Source of the DNA: Clytia hemisphaerica
Lineage: Eukaryota > Cnidaria > Hydrozoa > Leptothecata > Clytiidae
Assembly: GCA_902728285.1 (NCBI GenBank)
Contig: CACVBU010000616.1
Coordinates: 1,861,309 to 1,925,308 of the forward strand
Direction of reading: 5' to 3'
DNA: 64,000 nt
The number at the start of each line of letters is the position of its first letter. The first letter of the stretch is position 1. The notes beneath the pieces were generated by a model. That model made no database searches. It was not told the DNA's origin and saw nothing but the letters and a program-made list of their open reading frames with translations. A program made the translations under genes and the position numbers. Shown here in pieces: positions 23,401 to 35,700 of the stretch.

Positions 23401-26400
23401 AAAAGATGACGTTGCAAAATACTAACTTTTCTGTATAAGTTTTCCATTTTGGCTTACAGCGTTATCCTCCTCTTTTTTCCATGATTTGATAATTTCTTCA
23501 TCCACATGAGCTAAATGTTTTGAACAATTCTTTTAGGAATTTATAAAAGGTATCATGAATCAGTCATGATAGAATTTTCAAATTAACTAGAATAGTGTTG
23601 AAAAAGTGTTAAAATTTGACAGGCCTTTTTGAAATGTTTTCTTTTAAATTCTTCTAAATTTACAATGTTTTTCTAAAGAAGAATTTTAGAACCAACCGAC
23701 TGTATCGAAATGGCTTTTAGCGAGAGCTTGTTTTAAGAATTGAACTAATATAGATTTTGACGAGAACTTATTCAAGCAGACCTCAATTCGCTAAGCTACA
23801 TGCTTATTCTAAATCAAAAAAATATAACTTACCAGGCAGTTTAGAGCAAATCGTTTTAATTTCTGAATCGCAAGAATTCCAAGTTCTTGTTGCTTTTTGA
23901 AATAGAAACACGAGATATTTTCCTAAAAGAAAATAAAGGTAAAGCCTAAGTAAAGATTTAAAAATCCAATCATGTTTCGCGTTACCAGTGATAAACAAAG
24001 CTTTAATAGATGACACCAAGTCATTAATCAGCTTAAAAATATCATAATTATGTAACACTAGTATAGAACTTTTCAAAGTAATCATACCGATATTTCCCAT
24101 TTTCTTTGAGCCAAAATGCAGCAGAGCATCACTAAGTAAATCCGTGCGGTGAGCTGGAGTCATCTCCTTGGTAATCTTTGAGAATGATCGAAGATATGAC
24201 CAGAGGCGTTCCATCAATTCACCATCCATAAGGCCAAAAGAATCTAATCTTCTGATTGAATTTTTCACCTACAAATAGTATAAAGTAACAAATTAACTTT
24301 CAAAAAAATGAAGCGAGAAAAGAAAATTTGTCGACTTTTGTTTTTATTTGTGATTTTCACTATTTTTTGTAAGATAGAGCGTTGAAGCCTGAGATTTTTC
24401 AAAACCATCAACACAAAAGGTATCCCAAAATTACATTCCAAGCTGTTGGAGAAAGTTTTTATGGTCGAGCGTAGACTTTATTGAAAAGTGTTTTTTTTGC
24501 GAGAATAAATTTTCGCGAATCTGTTCAAAATTCGCGGAAATCGCAAAATTTTCAAAATTCTGAAAGCAGAAAAACCATCATAGAATTCAATAATCACCTG
24601 ACAGTCTCCTCTGTGACCATACGAATGAAAAACAGGGATGCCAAATTTGAAATCTTGATACTTGGTAAAAGTATTCTTTTTCTAAAGATAACGTAAAAAT
24701 ATTAACATACACAGTCTTACGTGTAATAGGCTAAAATTAGATGGGAGAGGTAGGTCGGTGATCTAAGTCAATATCTACAAAGAAATGTTACAGTGATTTA
24801 CATAAAACAAAAAGTCTTAGAGAGTTATTATATAGAGTTATTTGCACTCTTTTGAAAAAAGAAATTTTAAATGAGGTATGATCATTAGAAAAAAAAGTTT
24901 TCCTAATTTTCTACCTGCAAATGTGACTTCAAAACGCATGCAATATCATATATGATGTGCACATCCAACCTCTTTTTTTCTGTATCGTTCAGTATCTGAT
25001 CAAGGAGAAGAACGGCGTAGCCCAATCTAAAACAACAATGCAACTACTATTTCTGATGATGATAAAACAATAAAAAAATCTTATCAACACTCCTTGTGTT
25101 ACACAACCACTGGAGTTCTATCCGTCTCAAATTCTGGTTTTAAAAGCTTGACAAATTGTAAACTTGAAGATTATGTATTATAAGAAGTGTTTCCGTGTTA
25201 TATTGGACCCATTTTCTAATTTCAAACTAGATATCGGCTAGCTGTTCTCTACTGCTAAGATGGAAAAAATTTAAGATTTCTAACAAAAAATTTATCTTAA
25301 TGCTGTCATCTTTGTTTCGACGTAAAAACTGTTTCAAGGCCAAAAAACTAAAGTACCCTAGGTATTCACTGTTCTAAGATTCTAGCACGCTTGAAGTTGA
25401 GAATAAAAACTGCTCGTTTATGCATTACTGCAATTCTGAATCATTACCTTTCACCGTGTTGCATATTCAAGAAAAGCTTCGGGAACTCATGACGACAAGA
25501 CATACCTTAAGTGGATTAAATTTCGCGTGGATTAATTTTTGCGATTTTCGCGAATTTCAGCCATCTTTGCCAAAATTAGTCCTCTATGAAAAAATTTAAA
25601 ATCATCCCTAGCAAAATGAAAAAAATCAGGTAAAAAAGAGCCTAATTCGCGAAATTTTCAGATTTTCGATTCGCAAAAAAAAGTCCACGTGAAAATTAAT
25701 CCACTTAATGTACCAAATACTCCAGTTACACTGAGTTTCTTCGTTTTTCGTTTTGACCGTAAATTGTTGCCAGCTTGGAAATTGCTGCAATCCTAAGCCA
25801 ATTGAAAAAATTACTTTATTAAAATAGAATTTCCCAAATTTCGCAAATTTTGATTCCCAAAATTTCATTCTACAAATCATTACAAAATCAATTTCTTAAG
25901 ATGTTATTATTAATCGTCTATTTTATTAACAATCAGAACAACTGAATGAAAACACACGCCTTTCGGCTCAAGTTTATATTCGTTTGAATGAAAAATTTAC
26001 CTTGAGATTTTCTATTTGTTGATACATTAAGTAAAAAAGAAAAATAGAGTCACACAGTGCTGAAGAATGTCTGAATGGTTGCCAAAAACAACCACAAACG
26101 AATTATCTGACGACTGCATAGCATGAAACACTGTGTAGCAATTTGAAGTTAGTTTATTATTTCAAAACATTGATTGTCAATAAAAAGCCTTTAACGGACT
26201 TGAAAAATATTTTATTTTAATAAAAGTTCACAACGTAATTAAATCCTGTACCTTTGTCTTCAAAGTATCATCGTAGCTTTCCATAAAGGTTTTTACTTCC
26301 TCATCAAGGATAAATAGATTTTCCGACCGCATAGCGAGTCTCTTTGATTTAGAAGCAGAGCTTTTTAACACAAGTCCAAAGTTGGCGTCAAAGCAGTAGA

Positions 26401-28960
26401 AAATACTTCCATTCTCCTTAAAAGAATCAAATTGTCCAATTTAAAAATATTTTGATTTATATATGTGTAATTTCATATTCTACGATGCAAAATAAATATC
26501 TTACAGCAGTTTACAAACAGTCCCCAATGTTTTGTTTGACACCACAATTTTTCGAGACAAGCAAAGTTACATAAAAATTCAAAAATTACTGAGGGAGATA
26601 TAGGGAATCACTTGATCAAAATGGACATACGGTAGCTTGTTTATGTTTAAAAAAAGTAAAGACTTAAATTTTTTAATACCTTGGGGCAAGATGCACACTT
26701 TTCCAAACCATCATAGTTCGGGCATATTGTCTTCAGACTTGTTAATTGTCGACGGAAATGTCTGAATTGATCTAATGAATCCGTTTGGGTCATGCGGTTC
26801 AGGTATCTCTTCTAAAAAGTAGTTTTTTTCAAAATATATTTCTCTCTTAACTGAACGACTAAAAATTATCACAGTGGAGATGCCTTTTGAAATGCTGATT
26901 GTTGATTGTTTTTTCTCAAAATACTTGATATAGAAAAAAGGGAAAAGTAGAGATCAGGATCAACATCAAGAGAATCTACTGTACGGTTTTTACTTGTACC
27001 ATTTTTTTGCATTATGGAATTGTGTAGATTTTTTTGTGTTTGCTCCGTTCAAGCAAATGAGGTATAGCCAGGGGCTAGAGTGGAATATGTATGGTAGAAT
27101 TTGAAACGAGTTAAATTACATCAAAGTTGCACGGCTTGCCTGGTTTTTGTACAAACGCCAGATTGAAAATAGTTAAGATGTCAATTTGTTTTGCCTGGGA
27201 AGGACAGCTTTTGCTTCATTTGTTCAAAACAAAAAGTGACCTTAAAAATAGATCTCTAATCAATATTTTTCAATAAATCTCAATTTTGAAGTTGGGTATT
27301 ATAATGTTTCTTATGAAATGAGAATATATGCAGTACTAGAGTCCTAATAAGAGCAAAATGCATCATATGTTGCTCTGCCACCCAATCCCCTGGTAGAAGA
27401 TAGTTGGACAAAAATTTTAGAAATTTCTTCACCCATATAGTATCTTACCAGGTCATGATCAACCACTCCGCTTTTCCAAGAGAAACCATCACAAAAAGAC
27501 GAAAAAGATATTTTCCCTTCCAACTGTAATGCAACAAAAAGGTGTAACAAATTCATTGAAATAACTGTATTTGGCTTTATCGGTGTTACTGGCCATAGAT
27601 CCAGATGTACCAAAGTATTGAACTCTTCTGTGCATTTACAAAAATAAATTTGACATTGATGAGTTGATCCTAAGGTAAATATCAGTAATTAAAAATACTC
27701 TCTATATATGTTTTATTCGAATAAAAATAACCAAAAAGTCCATAATATTCAAACAGTTGCCTGTCGATACTCATATGAAATAAAAAGAACTACAATATTA
27801 TACTAATTATACTAATGATTATACTATAATCCAAATTTGTAATAATTGGGCAAGGGTTGCAAATAAAAAGTACAAGTCTGTTTGTTATGAATTTTTATTA
27901 AACGCAGTCCGAAACTCCCTATATGAATAAAGCATTAAACTGACGTGCACAAAAGGACTTTCAGTCATTCCACCATTTTTTGCAATGGGACATGACTGAA
28001 GACTAACAATGCTTATTTGCAGCCTAGAGGCAGTCATTACTTTGCAACAAGTATACGCCAAACTAAATAAAATTCACCTGTTTCTGAAATCACAGTCAAT
28101 GTTCTTGAATAAGCTGAAGTACATGCTTTTACATGATCAGTTTGCAGAACAGATTTTACTTTGAATGGTTTGACATTGCATCCATCAACCTGTAATCATT
28201 TAAAATACATCTTGAGGACATATCCAAGCCTAAACTTGAGACAAAAATGTTTTCAAAAGAGATCTAAACACTTAACTTTCTAAATTTCTTCAGAAGTATG
28301 AGCAGACCTTTTGTTCTTTTTAATAAATATTCGAGGATATTCCTCAACCTTAACTCCCTCAACTTTGAAATCAACAATAAACTCTCTGACCTCCATCTGG
28401 AAAAAGTCATCCCACTCACATAGGGAAACCTCTATATGAAACTTGTCATCAACCCAGCCCCCACCTTCGAATTTGAAAAATATCAACCACAATTAAAATC
28501 CAATAGGGTGCCTATTATAGACAGACCAGAAGAAAACAAACAAACCTGGACTTCAACCAATGAATGAAAGAGCGTGTTTTTGTGAATTTTATAAGCGCAA
28601 TCATGACAATAAAAGGACAATGGTCCACATGATTTACACCATACAAAAGATGTGATAACTTCATCGTTACAAAAGCAGCAATGGCTCGGGAAAGTGTTAA
28701 ATTTCATTGCATAAATCAAGCAATAATCAATGTTATGTTGTCCCAACAAATTAATTCTTTCTCCTTGTTAATACCATAACATTGTTTTTTAGGTACAAAG
28801 TCTTCATCATAAGTTCCAACATCATGTTCATCAAAATTTTCCACATCACAGTCGTAACCATTATCATCATTAGTAACTGGAACATTTGAAATTTCAAAGT
28901 TAGTAATTTTAGGTGGTCCTGCAATTTTGTTTTTCTTTCCTTAAACCAATCCATTTTGAT
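20457..28960 (-). CDS. KDZ (Kyakuja-Dileera-Zisupton) superfamily transposase, intron-rich
   Basis: Exons, 5-prime to 3-prime: about 28960-28546 (contains a frame change near 28745), 28189-28078, 27669-27449, 26811-26680, 26416-26252, 25792-25714, 25505-25448, 25026-24915, 24681-24598, 24268-24088, 23922-23833, 22762-22642, 21421-21228 and 20882-20457. Phases agree at every join from 28189 down to 22642, and again between the last two exons. Family landmarks in order: a Cys/His cluster (CCFCNDE...WCKSC...CHDC), FCKC...LVHLDLWPVTP, CASCPK, the first acidic motif FDANFGLV, CSNFQAG, TGVFGMSCRHEFP, the YDIAC helix, IPVFHSYGH, then DGELMERLWSYLRSF and TKEMTPAHRTDLLSDALLHF, and a C-terminal helical region with an acidic tail (stop at 20457). 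Problems: a one-base frame change near the 5-prime end, a phase mismatch between the exons at 28546 and 28189, and another between 22642 and 21421 that suggests an unfound exon. Possibly a recently active transposon; terminal repeats were not found. Confidence 0.85.
22216..22498. mobile_element. MITE, family B (AAAGGGATAATCA termini), in a KDZ-gene intron
   Basis: Left end TTAAAGGGATAATCACATGA and right end TCATCTGATTATCCCCTAA are inverted repeats, extending inward over TTTATATTTGGCC / GGCCAAATATCG. A related copy is at 29371-29666. No ORF. Confidence 0.7.
25506..25713 (-). mobile_element. MITE that constitutes an entire intron of the KDZ transposase gene
   Basis: The 208-bp intron (GT at 25713-25712, AG at 25507-25506 on the minus strand) is made of a short element with termini TTAAGTGGATTAA and inner TTTCGCG/CGCGAA stretches in inverted orientation. 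On the minus strand the flanks read GGTAC before the element and GGTAT after it, probably a target duplication; the donor GT lies in the first copy and the acceptor AG is the last A of the element plus the first G of the second copy. Removing the intron gives an uninterrupted TGVFG-MSCRHEFP reading frame. Confidence 0.75.
28280..28492 (-). other. Open stretch between KDZ exons, exon status uncertain
   Basis: An open minus-strand segment encodes GGGWVDDKFHIEVSLCEWDD and a following acidic/hydrophobic stretch. It looks protein-coding in composition and lies where another KDZ exon would be expected, but its donor (AAAAG then GTCTGC) is weak and its phase does not fit the neighbouring exons. Confidence 0.3.
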
Positions 28961-29370
28961 TTGATCTTTGAACCATTTCGTTTTTTAGGAAACTCCATAT
29001 TTGATAATATTTTCCTTGTTTGATATTATTACTGCATAATTTTAATTTTCCTTAAAATAAAAATAAAGCTGATTATCAAAAGTTGATAATATTATAGATA
29101 TTGTCCTGAGATCAGTTTTATATACTTGTTTAACCGCCTTTGTGATGATGAAAACAATTAGTAATAGGAAATAAAATATTCCAAATTATGCTATTTTCAC
29201 TAAATATTTCATCAGTCATGTTAATATTCTCTCCATAATATATTCAGACCTGTGTGGTTTGTGTGATGCCGTGATAGAGGCTTTACTATAGTGTTATACG
29301 TGATTTGGAAAGTATTTAGTTGTAATTGTGTGATCAGAGAGATGAAAATGTGGTCTTAATTTGAAAACTA

Positions 29371-29666
29371 AAAGGGACAATCACTTAAAAAATCAAATAA
29401 GATACTTTCCATGGTTCTAGCTAACACCCTAAAATCTTTTAGCTCAATTATTTTCGAAAGTCAAGATATTGCAACTCAAATTTTTATTTTTCACTCAAAA
29501 ACAATGAATGTTTGATGAAATGTACACGAGATGTAAAATTTTCAAGATTTATAAAATGTCATACAGTATCTCCTCTTCAATGTTTCACTTTGAAAAATAT
29601 TTTGGGGTTTTACTTGGGACACAGGTCTATGGGCAAAATTTCATTTTTTAATCTGGTTATCCCTTT
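29371..29666. mobile_element. MITE, family B, second copy
   Basis: Left end AAAAGGGACAATCACTTAAA and right end (TTTTTTAATCTGGTTATCCCTTT) are inverted repeats related to those of the copy at 22216-22498. It lies just upstream (5-prime side) of the KDZ gene. No ORF. Confidence 0.6.
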
Positions 29667-30812
29667 AAGCTAGGTGCATGATTCTGATTTTCTTTCATTA
29701 AATGGAAGCGGGATTATCCAAGCTCTCTTAGTGGGTAACACCCCTCTAATCCCCACATGAAAAAAGTCGTGGGGAATTAATAAATCAGTTTACAACCAAC
29801 AGCCTGCATGCACTTGAGCTCTTTAGAATTGCAAAAAAATTCATTATTCCAATGAAAGTTCATTATCTTGTTTTTTATTAAACATTTCACATTTCTGCAA
29901 TCACCCAATGTAACCTTCTATATATATACACCGTTTTGCCACGATCTTTACATGTCTATCATACCAAGATTGAAAAGTTCAATGGGGTTGAAGGTGTGCA
30001 TATAATCATTCAGACCCCCCACCCCTTGTTCGTCATCGTGCATTTTGAAGTACCCCCGGGGTCAGTCCAAGGTTGCTGACGGGGCGCATAATCGCATTAA
30101 CATAGTTGTGAGAATGGGCGAATAGCCTGCTGTAACTTAACTTAACTGATGTAACTATCTTAAATAGATAGAAAGATAGATAGAAGTATTTGTATGGTCA
30201 CAACACCCTATCATTGAATAAATTACGAGGCCAACGTCATTGGGTCCAACAATTTTTCCACACAACTATGCTGCCATCTTGAATTTTGTGGGAGTTTGCG
30301 TGTGTACTACATGAAACAATCTCCAAAATTGTAGATAATTATGTGGATTCTTGTGCTGGAATTGATGATGTCACTACAGGCCAGTTTTCAGCCTTCCCCT
30401 GAAAATTTTTTTCTGGCCCCGAAATTGTGGCATGTGCCAGAGGCGAAAAATGGACTTGTAATTAATTCAATAAGGCGTCAAGATCCGAAAGGGACTATTT
30501 CAGACCAACATAAGCCATAAAAATGTAGAATCAGATCAGGGATAAGAGAAAAGAGATCCAGAATTACAACATATATATGGTAACATTACAATTCATTCTA
30601 AGTAACAAAGGAATTGCAATGCAATGAGCTCATTTGTGCTCATCTGCCAGTATGGATTCCAGAAGATATTTTTCCGTACAGCAAGCCTCACACCAAACAA
30701 AATTTCTTTTGTACCAACATTCAATTTTTCAATAACGGTGCAAGATGGGAAAAGAGGCGCATGCGCCAACATGATTAATAAATCAAATTGACGCGAGCGA
30801 AATCAAAAATTT
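29667..30812. other. Non-coding stretch
   Basis: No exon, RNA gene or clear repeat was recognised, apart from short AT-rich microsatellite-like runs such as a TAGATAGAAAGATAGATAGA stretch near 30164. Confidence 0.4.
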
Positions 30813-31322
30813 AAGATGCAATTGGTTTGTTTTGGTCCTAATCCGGACTCTTGATTTAGCCTCACTTCATGCCCCTTATAAGGCCACAGATTTTCCACAT
30901 GGGCCTTTTTCAGTTCTTCAGTTCTTCAGTGCAGACTGCTGTTTTTTGCTCTGCCTCCCCCCCTCCCCAGCATCTTGGTGGAAGCTTTCCTAGGTTCATT
31001 CAATTTTATTAAATGCTTAGGTCACCGAATATTTTGATATTTTTCTTAGATTTTCTTTATGTGAACCGTTTCCTTTACGGTCTATACTATGTATTTGCCA
31101 TTTGCTGGCCCATTGATTTTATATACCTATATGTTTGTATTGTGTCATTATTTACTATACTGTGCTCCTGTAATCTTTTGTTTTATTTTCCTAGTTTATA
31201 TTCCTGTACATATTTTGTCTGTGCCGTTTTCACATTGTTTATTCCGTCAAGAACTGAAAATACCATGTAGACATATCTGTTTGCTTTCTGCCTATCCTTG
31301 CCTAGTAGCCTTTTGTGTTTAA
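30813..31322 (+). mobile_element. Solo terminal region of the Ngaro-type retroelement (no ORFs)
   Basis: This stretch is a close + strand match to the reverse complement of 56609-57120, i.e. to the A2-spacer-B2 end of the full element at 56609-61558. It starts near GATGCAATTGGTTTGTTTTG, includes TTCAGTTCTTCAGTTCTTCA and CATCTTGGTGGAAGCTTTCC, and ends GCCTTTTGTGTTTAA. No gag, RT or recombinase sequence accompanies it. It may be a recombination product or a 5-prime-truncated insertion. Confidence 0.85.
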
Positions 31323-32253
31323 GCCAAATGAAAGCTAAAAATCGATGGATTTGGATTATGGAGTCATTCACGCCGCCGAGCTTGAATTATTACTTTACGC
31401 CAACTGAAAATCAAACAATCTTTGTATAAGTACCCTTACGCCAATGCGCCAAAAATGTTTCAGTTGTACGCCGAAGATCTTCGACGTTAGTTACACGAGA
31501 TTCATACTGGCTCATCTGATCAGGCAGATCAGGCAATTGTTCAATTGATGCCATCACCACCAAAATCCATTAAAAAAAGGCTATTCATTATCTCCTGCCT
31601 GAAATTATTTCACATTTACCATCCCAAGCTCCTACCTGAACTTAACTACCAACCTCCACCTACTAGAGTCCCCTGACCAGTGGCTGGGTTCAAAAAAGAC
31701 AATCGGTCGCGCGCGCCAGTCAACTAAACTAGCTAGGACTGGTTTGGTCGCAAACTGGGCAAGGGACTCCATCAGGGCCCAGGGGTTGCTGAATTTAAAT
31801 AAAAGTTCAATTGCTCAAGCTTCTATTTACCATCATGATAATCCTTCTTTGATCTTCCACAGTACATCTCCAAGAAAACAGATCATATTATATAAATATG
31901 AAAATTTCAGCAGTCCAGTTTCTCATTTCGATTCCCGCCATTTATACTGTTACACAGCTAAGGATACCATTTTGCTTAGTGCTTAAGGGATTTCACGCAT
32001 GCTCACTGAGACATGAAAGTAAACGATGAGCATCGGTTACGCTGCGAAATAGCGAAAGAGAAAAAGAAAGTAGACCGTTTGTGATCGGCTTACTTTCAAA
32101 AGCGTAAACCGTTAACCATCGAATACTAATCACATAGACGGGTGAAAGATTATGTTAGCCTTCAGTCGAGAGATGAATAGGCACAATAAACTTATACAAT
32201 ATACAAAGCATATAAGTACTAACCTGACAACGGCAGATCTTTTTTTGACTTCT
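31323..32253. other. Non-coding stretch containing the inverted GPCR-tail repeat
   Basis: No convincing gene. An open frame at 31744-31986 has no recognisable domain or splice context. The dispersed repeat at 32024-32148 is listed separately. Confidence 0.4.
32024..32148 (-). repeat. About 125-bp dispersed repeat, copy 2 (inverted partner of 4467-4594)
   Basis: Reverse complement matches 4467-4594 closely (AACCGATGC...CGCAGCG...GAAAGTAAGCCGATCAC...GGTTAACGGTTTACGC). The surroundings here contain no GPCR-like sequence, so this copy shows the unit is a repeat and not only part of the receptor. Confidence 0.8.
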
Positions 32254-32784
32254 TCAATCGCCTTTACAGTATCTCTCTGTATTTTTTTCTACCATCTTTT
32301 TCTCGTTGACAACATTGGTAATGTCTCCAAGAGGTTTTCTGATAATCAAACCATGCTTTTTTGCCAAAGCTTTATAGGTGTTTCCTTTAATTGGAAAATG
32401 GCACATTGCATTTTTAAATTTCCGATTTTCGCAACATCCCCTGCAATTGCCTGGTGAATGTTTTTCTTTTTCGGTAATTTCTAATTTTTTCCAAGAATCT
32501 TCGGAAAATGTATCCATAATGATAGGCTTACTTTTAGCTTTATTTTGAGTTAACGTGCGAAATACTTCTTTGGCTGAAAGCAGGTTTGATGTATAAATTT
32601 TCAATGTAAAATCATAATCCACCATACCAAAAAACTCTTTGATATCTGCACAATGATTTCTATGAATATCCGCAATGGCACGAACACTCGTTTCTCCTCG
32701 TAATTCGTAAGCATCTTTTAAAAGCAAATTAAAAACTTTAACTTTCAAAAACCCGCACGTTAAAGGGTCTCTTGCAGAGAACAT
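32254..32784 (-). CDS. Unrecognised intronless ORF, 176 residues
   Basis: The ORF runs from ATG 32784 to a stop at 32254. I do not recognise the family. Visible features: an N-terminal half with mixed helix-like sequence (LLLKDAYELRGETSVRAIAD), a central Lys-rich stretch, a Cys-rich patch (NCRGCCENRKFKNAMC) and a polar, Lys-rich C-terminus. No signal peptide or membrane helix. It could be the last coding piece of a broken mobile element or a small lineage-specific gene; the length without stops in an AT-rich region is the main support. Confidence 0.4.
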   Translation of the reverse strand: MFSARDPLTCGFLKVKVFNLLLKDAYELRGETSVRAIADIHRNHCADIKEFFGMVDYDFTLKIYTSNLLSAKEVFRTLTQNKAKSKPIIMDTFSEDSWKKLEITEKEKHSPGNCRGCCENRKFKNAMCHFPIKGNTYKALAKKHGLIIRKPLGDITNVVNEKKMVEKNTERYCKGD

Positions 32785-35700
32785 TGCGATACTGCCTTAT
32801 TACCTAGATCTTTCGTGAAATGAAATGGTTTGGTTTGAAGGTAATTTTTGTAAAAAATCGTGGCAGCCAGAGGGAAGGAGCGTAACAGGGGTACGATGGA
32901 GCACTTTAAATAAATGTTAAACTTTCATAAGAACTTTTTGTTAGATTTCTTATTCCCGAAAGTAATTAAAATTTATTTTGATATTGAAAATCTCAAGTCT
33001 TGGAACTTTGCATAATGATACAACATACAATCAAGGTTTTAATCATCAGAAAGGTTATTACCACATTTCTTCATCATTATAAATTAACCAATTTTGGAAA
33101 TCTTCCCGAATTCTTATCATAATAATGCAAATATGAAAAGTATTCCTTTATATTCCTTTTTAAAAGATTCTTAAGAAAAAAATAAGAGAGAGAACCAATT
33201 GGTTTATTTTATGCTCAAAAGAATCGCGTCTTCCTTTTAAATTTGATTACTTGATTATTGCGTAAGAATCTACTTGTCAATCAACCATTTTAAACAAACA
33301 GGTTTAGCTATTGGCCTGTACCTTCCATTTTCTAAGTATTTTCTTGGAGAAACTATGTTTTCCTACATTCCGCGCGATACAAAATTGAAAATTCGTGATT
33401 TTCTTTTTTCAAGGAAGCAGGGAGGAGAGCCAGCATATTGAAAGTACCTCTGTAGTGGAGGGTTTTATTGTGCAATATAGTTAAAATGCGGCTTGAACTT
33501 TGAACTCAAGTGAAAAAACTGAATTTTTGGTAATTCTTTCGTGCATAGAGGGAAGACTATAAATATATCTTTCACTATTGAGTTAGTTTCGAATAGCCAC
33601 CTGCTTGAACTATTCATGTACAAAAATTGAGGTGAAAAGCTCAACGCTGTATCCCGCGGAGGCGCCATTTTATGTATTTTTTAACGATTTTCTCCACATT
33701 AATGAAATTTTATGTAATTTTTTCACCGGCTTGATGGGTATCATTGTAACCATAATAAAATTCTATCCTTTTCCGTTATGAAGTCGAAAGAATTTTTAAA
33801 AAACAATTTTTTTTGAAAGAGTAATGATGTTTCAAAAATGGCTAGTAGAATCAACTTTTTTTCAGAAAACAAATCCACTTAAAGGGCCTGAGTAAAAGGT
33901 TGAAAAGTTCTTTAATAAACAATATCTTCAAAATTTTCAAAAGTTACGCAAAGCTAGCCACCTAAATGACCTTGCTTATTCGAGCCACCTGAGTGACCAT
34001 GAACCACTGAGTGATCATGAAAACTTAACTTATGGTTGAAAAATTCCTTAGACAATAACATATTTAAATGTTTTCAAAAGCTACGTAATGTATTAATTAT
34101 AATTTCAAGAGTACCTGATGTCGGGTAACTTGCATCAGTGGAGGCTAACATGCATACACTGCATGAAATATACGTCTTTCCAGTTTCTTGTCCTTGAAAA
34201 CTTAATGTTTTCGAACGTACGATTGCGGAAATATCGATTTTTCCTTACAGTTTTAAGAAAAGATTCTTTTTCTTTAAGTTCTTGAAAAAAGATAATCTTT
34301 AAATATTTCTTGCTTCGAAAAGGTGGATAATTTCTTTTGTCGTTTTTCATTAAAAAGGAAATCTTTCATGTTTCCAGATTGACTATCTTTTCTTCGTTTG
34401 TATTTCAAGAAAATATAAAGTTTTCGTCTTGAAATTTAAACGAAAATATTTTTCATGAAAATATCAAATTTTCATGCCAAATTTATCGAAAATACAATCA
34501 TCAAATACAATAAAAAAAGGTAATAATTTCGTTTTTTAAGAACATTATAATCTCTACGTCGGGATAAAAGTAAGGAGCAGATTTTCTTGCAGCTGATTTG
34601 GCAAAAGTAAAATAAATATTTAATTTTATGGGAGCAAGATGAGAATGTGTTTTTTAGGATTGATCTCTTGATTGACAAGATTATTTTTTAATTAAAAAAT
34701 TTTATATTGTCCAATGACCCCTGTGCCTGTTAGCGTGATGACAGGAAAAAGAAGAGGTGTCCTCTGTTGACCAAACTAGGTGCCGCTTTTCTTTTTCGCA
34801 CCTTAGAATTAGAAGTTTTAAGGCGAAAGGAGAAAGAAATGTCCTACATCTTTTACTTTGTTTCGTCTCCGCTTAGAAATTGCACTGTATAAACTTTCAT
34901 CCCCATAGTGGGAGAAGCTCCACCGGGGCTGTAACACTGTGACAGGGGTGTAATTAGCTCTCTTTGTACTCTATGATTTACAGATTTTTCAAATTCTAGA
35001 TTTTTCTTTTAAATCTTTAATTTTGACAATTAAGTCAGATCAACAACTGTTGAAAGTGCAAACCACACTTCGCGCAACCTCAGCATTATTTGCATTATTT
35101 GCAGGCCAATTTTGTAAAATTTGTATCACTACTTTTAAAGAAACTCAATACATCCCTGTCTCACAGCCCCTGTGGAACTTTTTTCCCACATGGAACCACA
35201 ACCCACTGGAAAATTTAGCAAAACTTCATCCTCTGATGAACAATACCCTATCATTTCAGCCCCACTGGGAAATTGACTTTGAATTCATCCCCATATAAAA
35301 ATTATATTTAAGAAGTTGCGTTCAAAACCATCCCACTATATTTTTGAACTCAAAAAGTATATAAATTCTATCCCCATTGGGATTTTGAAAGAATTGTTTA
35401 TCCAGCGGCGGGTCTTGACACAGGGGTGTCTCAATGGAGTTGAGTAAATAGTTGTGTATGAAGATTCCCTCTTCAATTGCTTATTGATTTTAATGCATTG
35501 TATGCAAAATTGTTTTTTTTGATTTTATACGCATTAACATAAAATCATTAACTCATTAATTCATTATTAACATAAAAGTTTTAGTTGAGGCTATAGCTGA
35601 AAATTCGCCTGAATTTATTCTTGGAAATATTTAATCTTTACAAAAATACCGGTAAAATCTATTCATCGATACGTTTAGTCGTGTTAGTTTAAAAGTTTAA

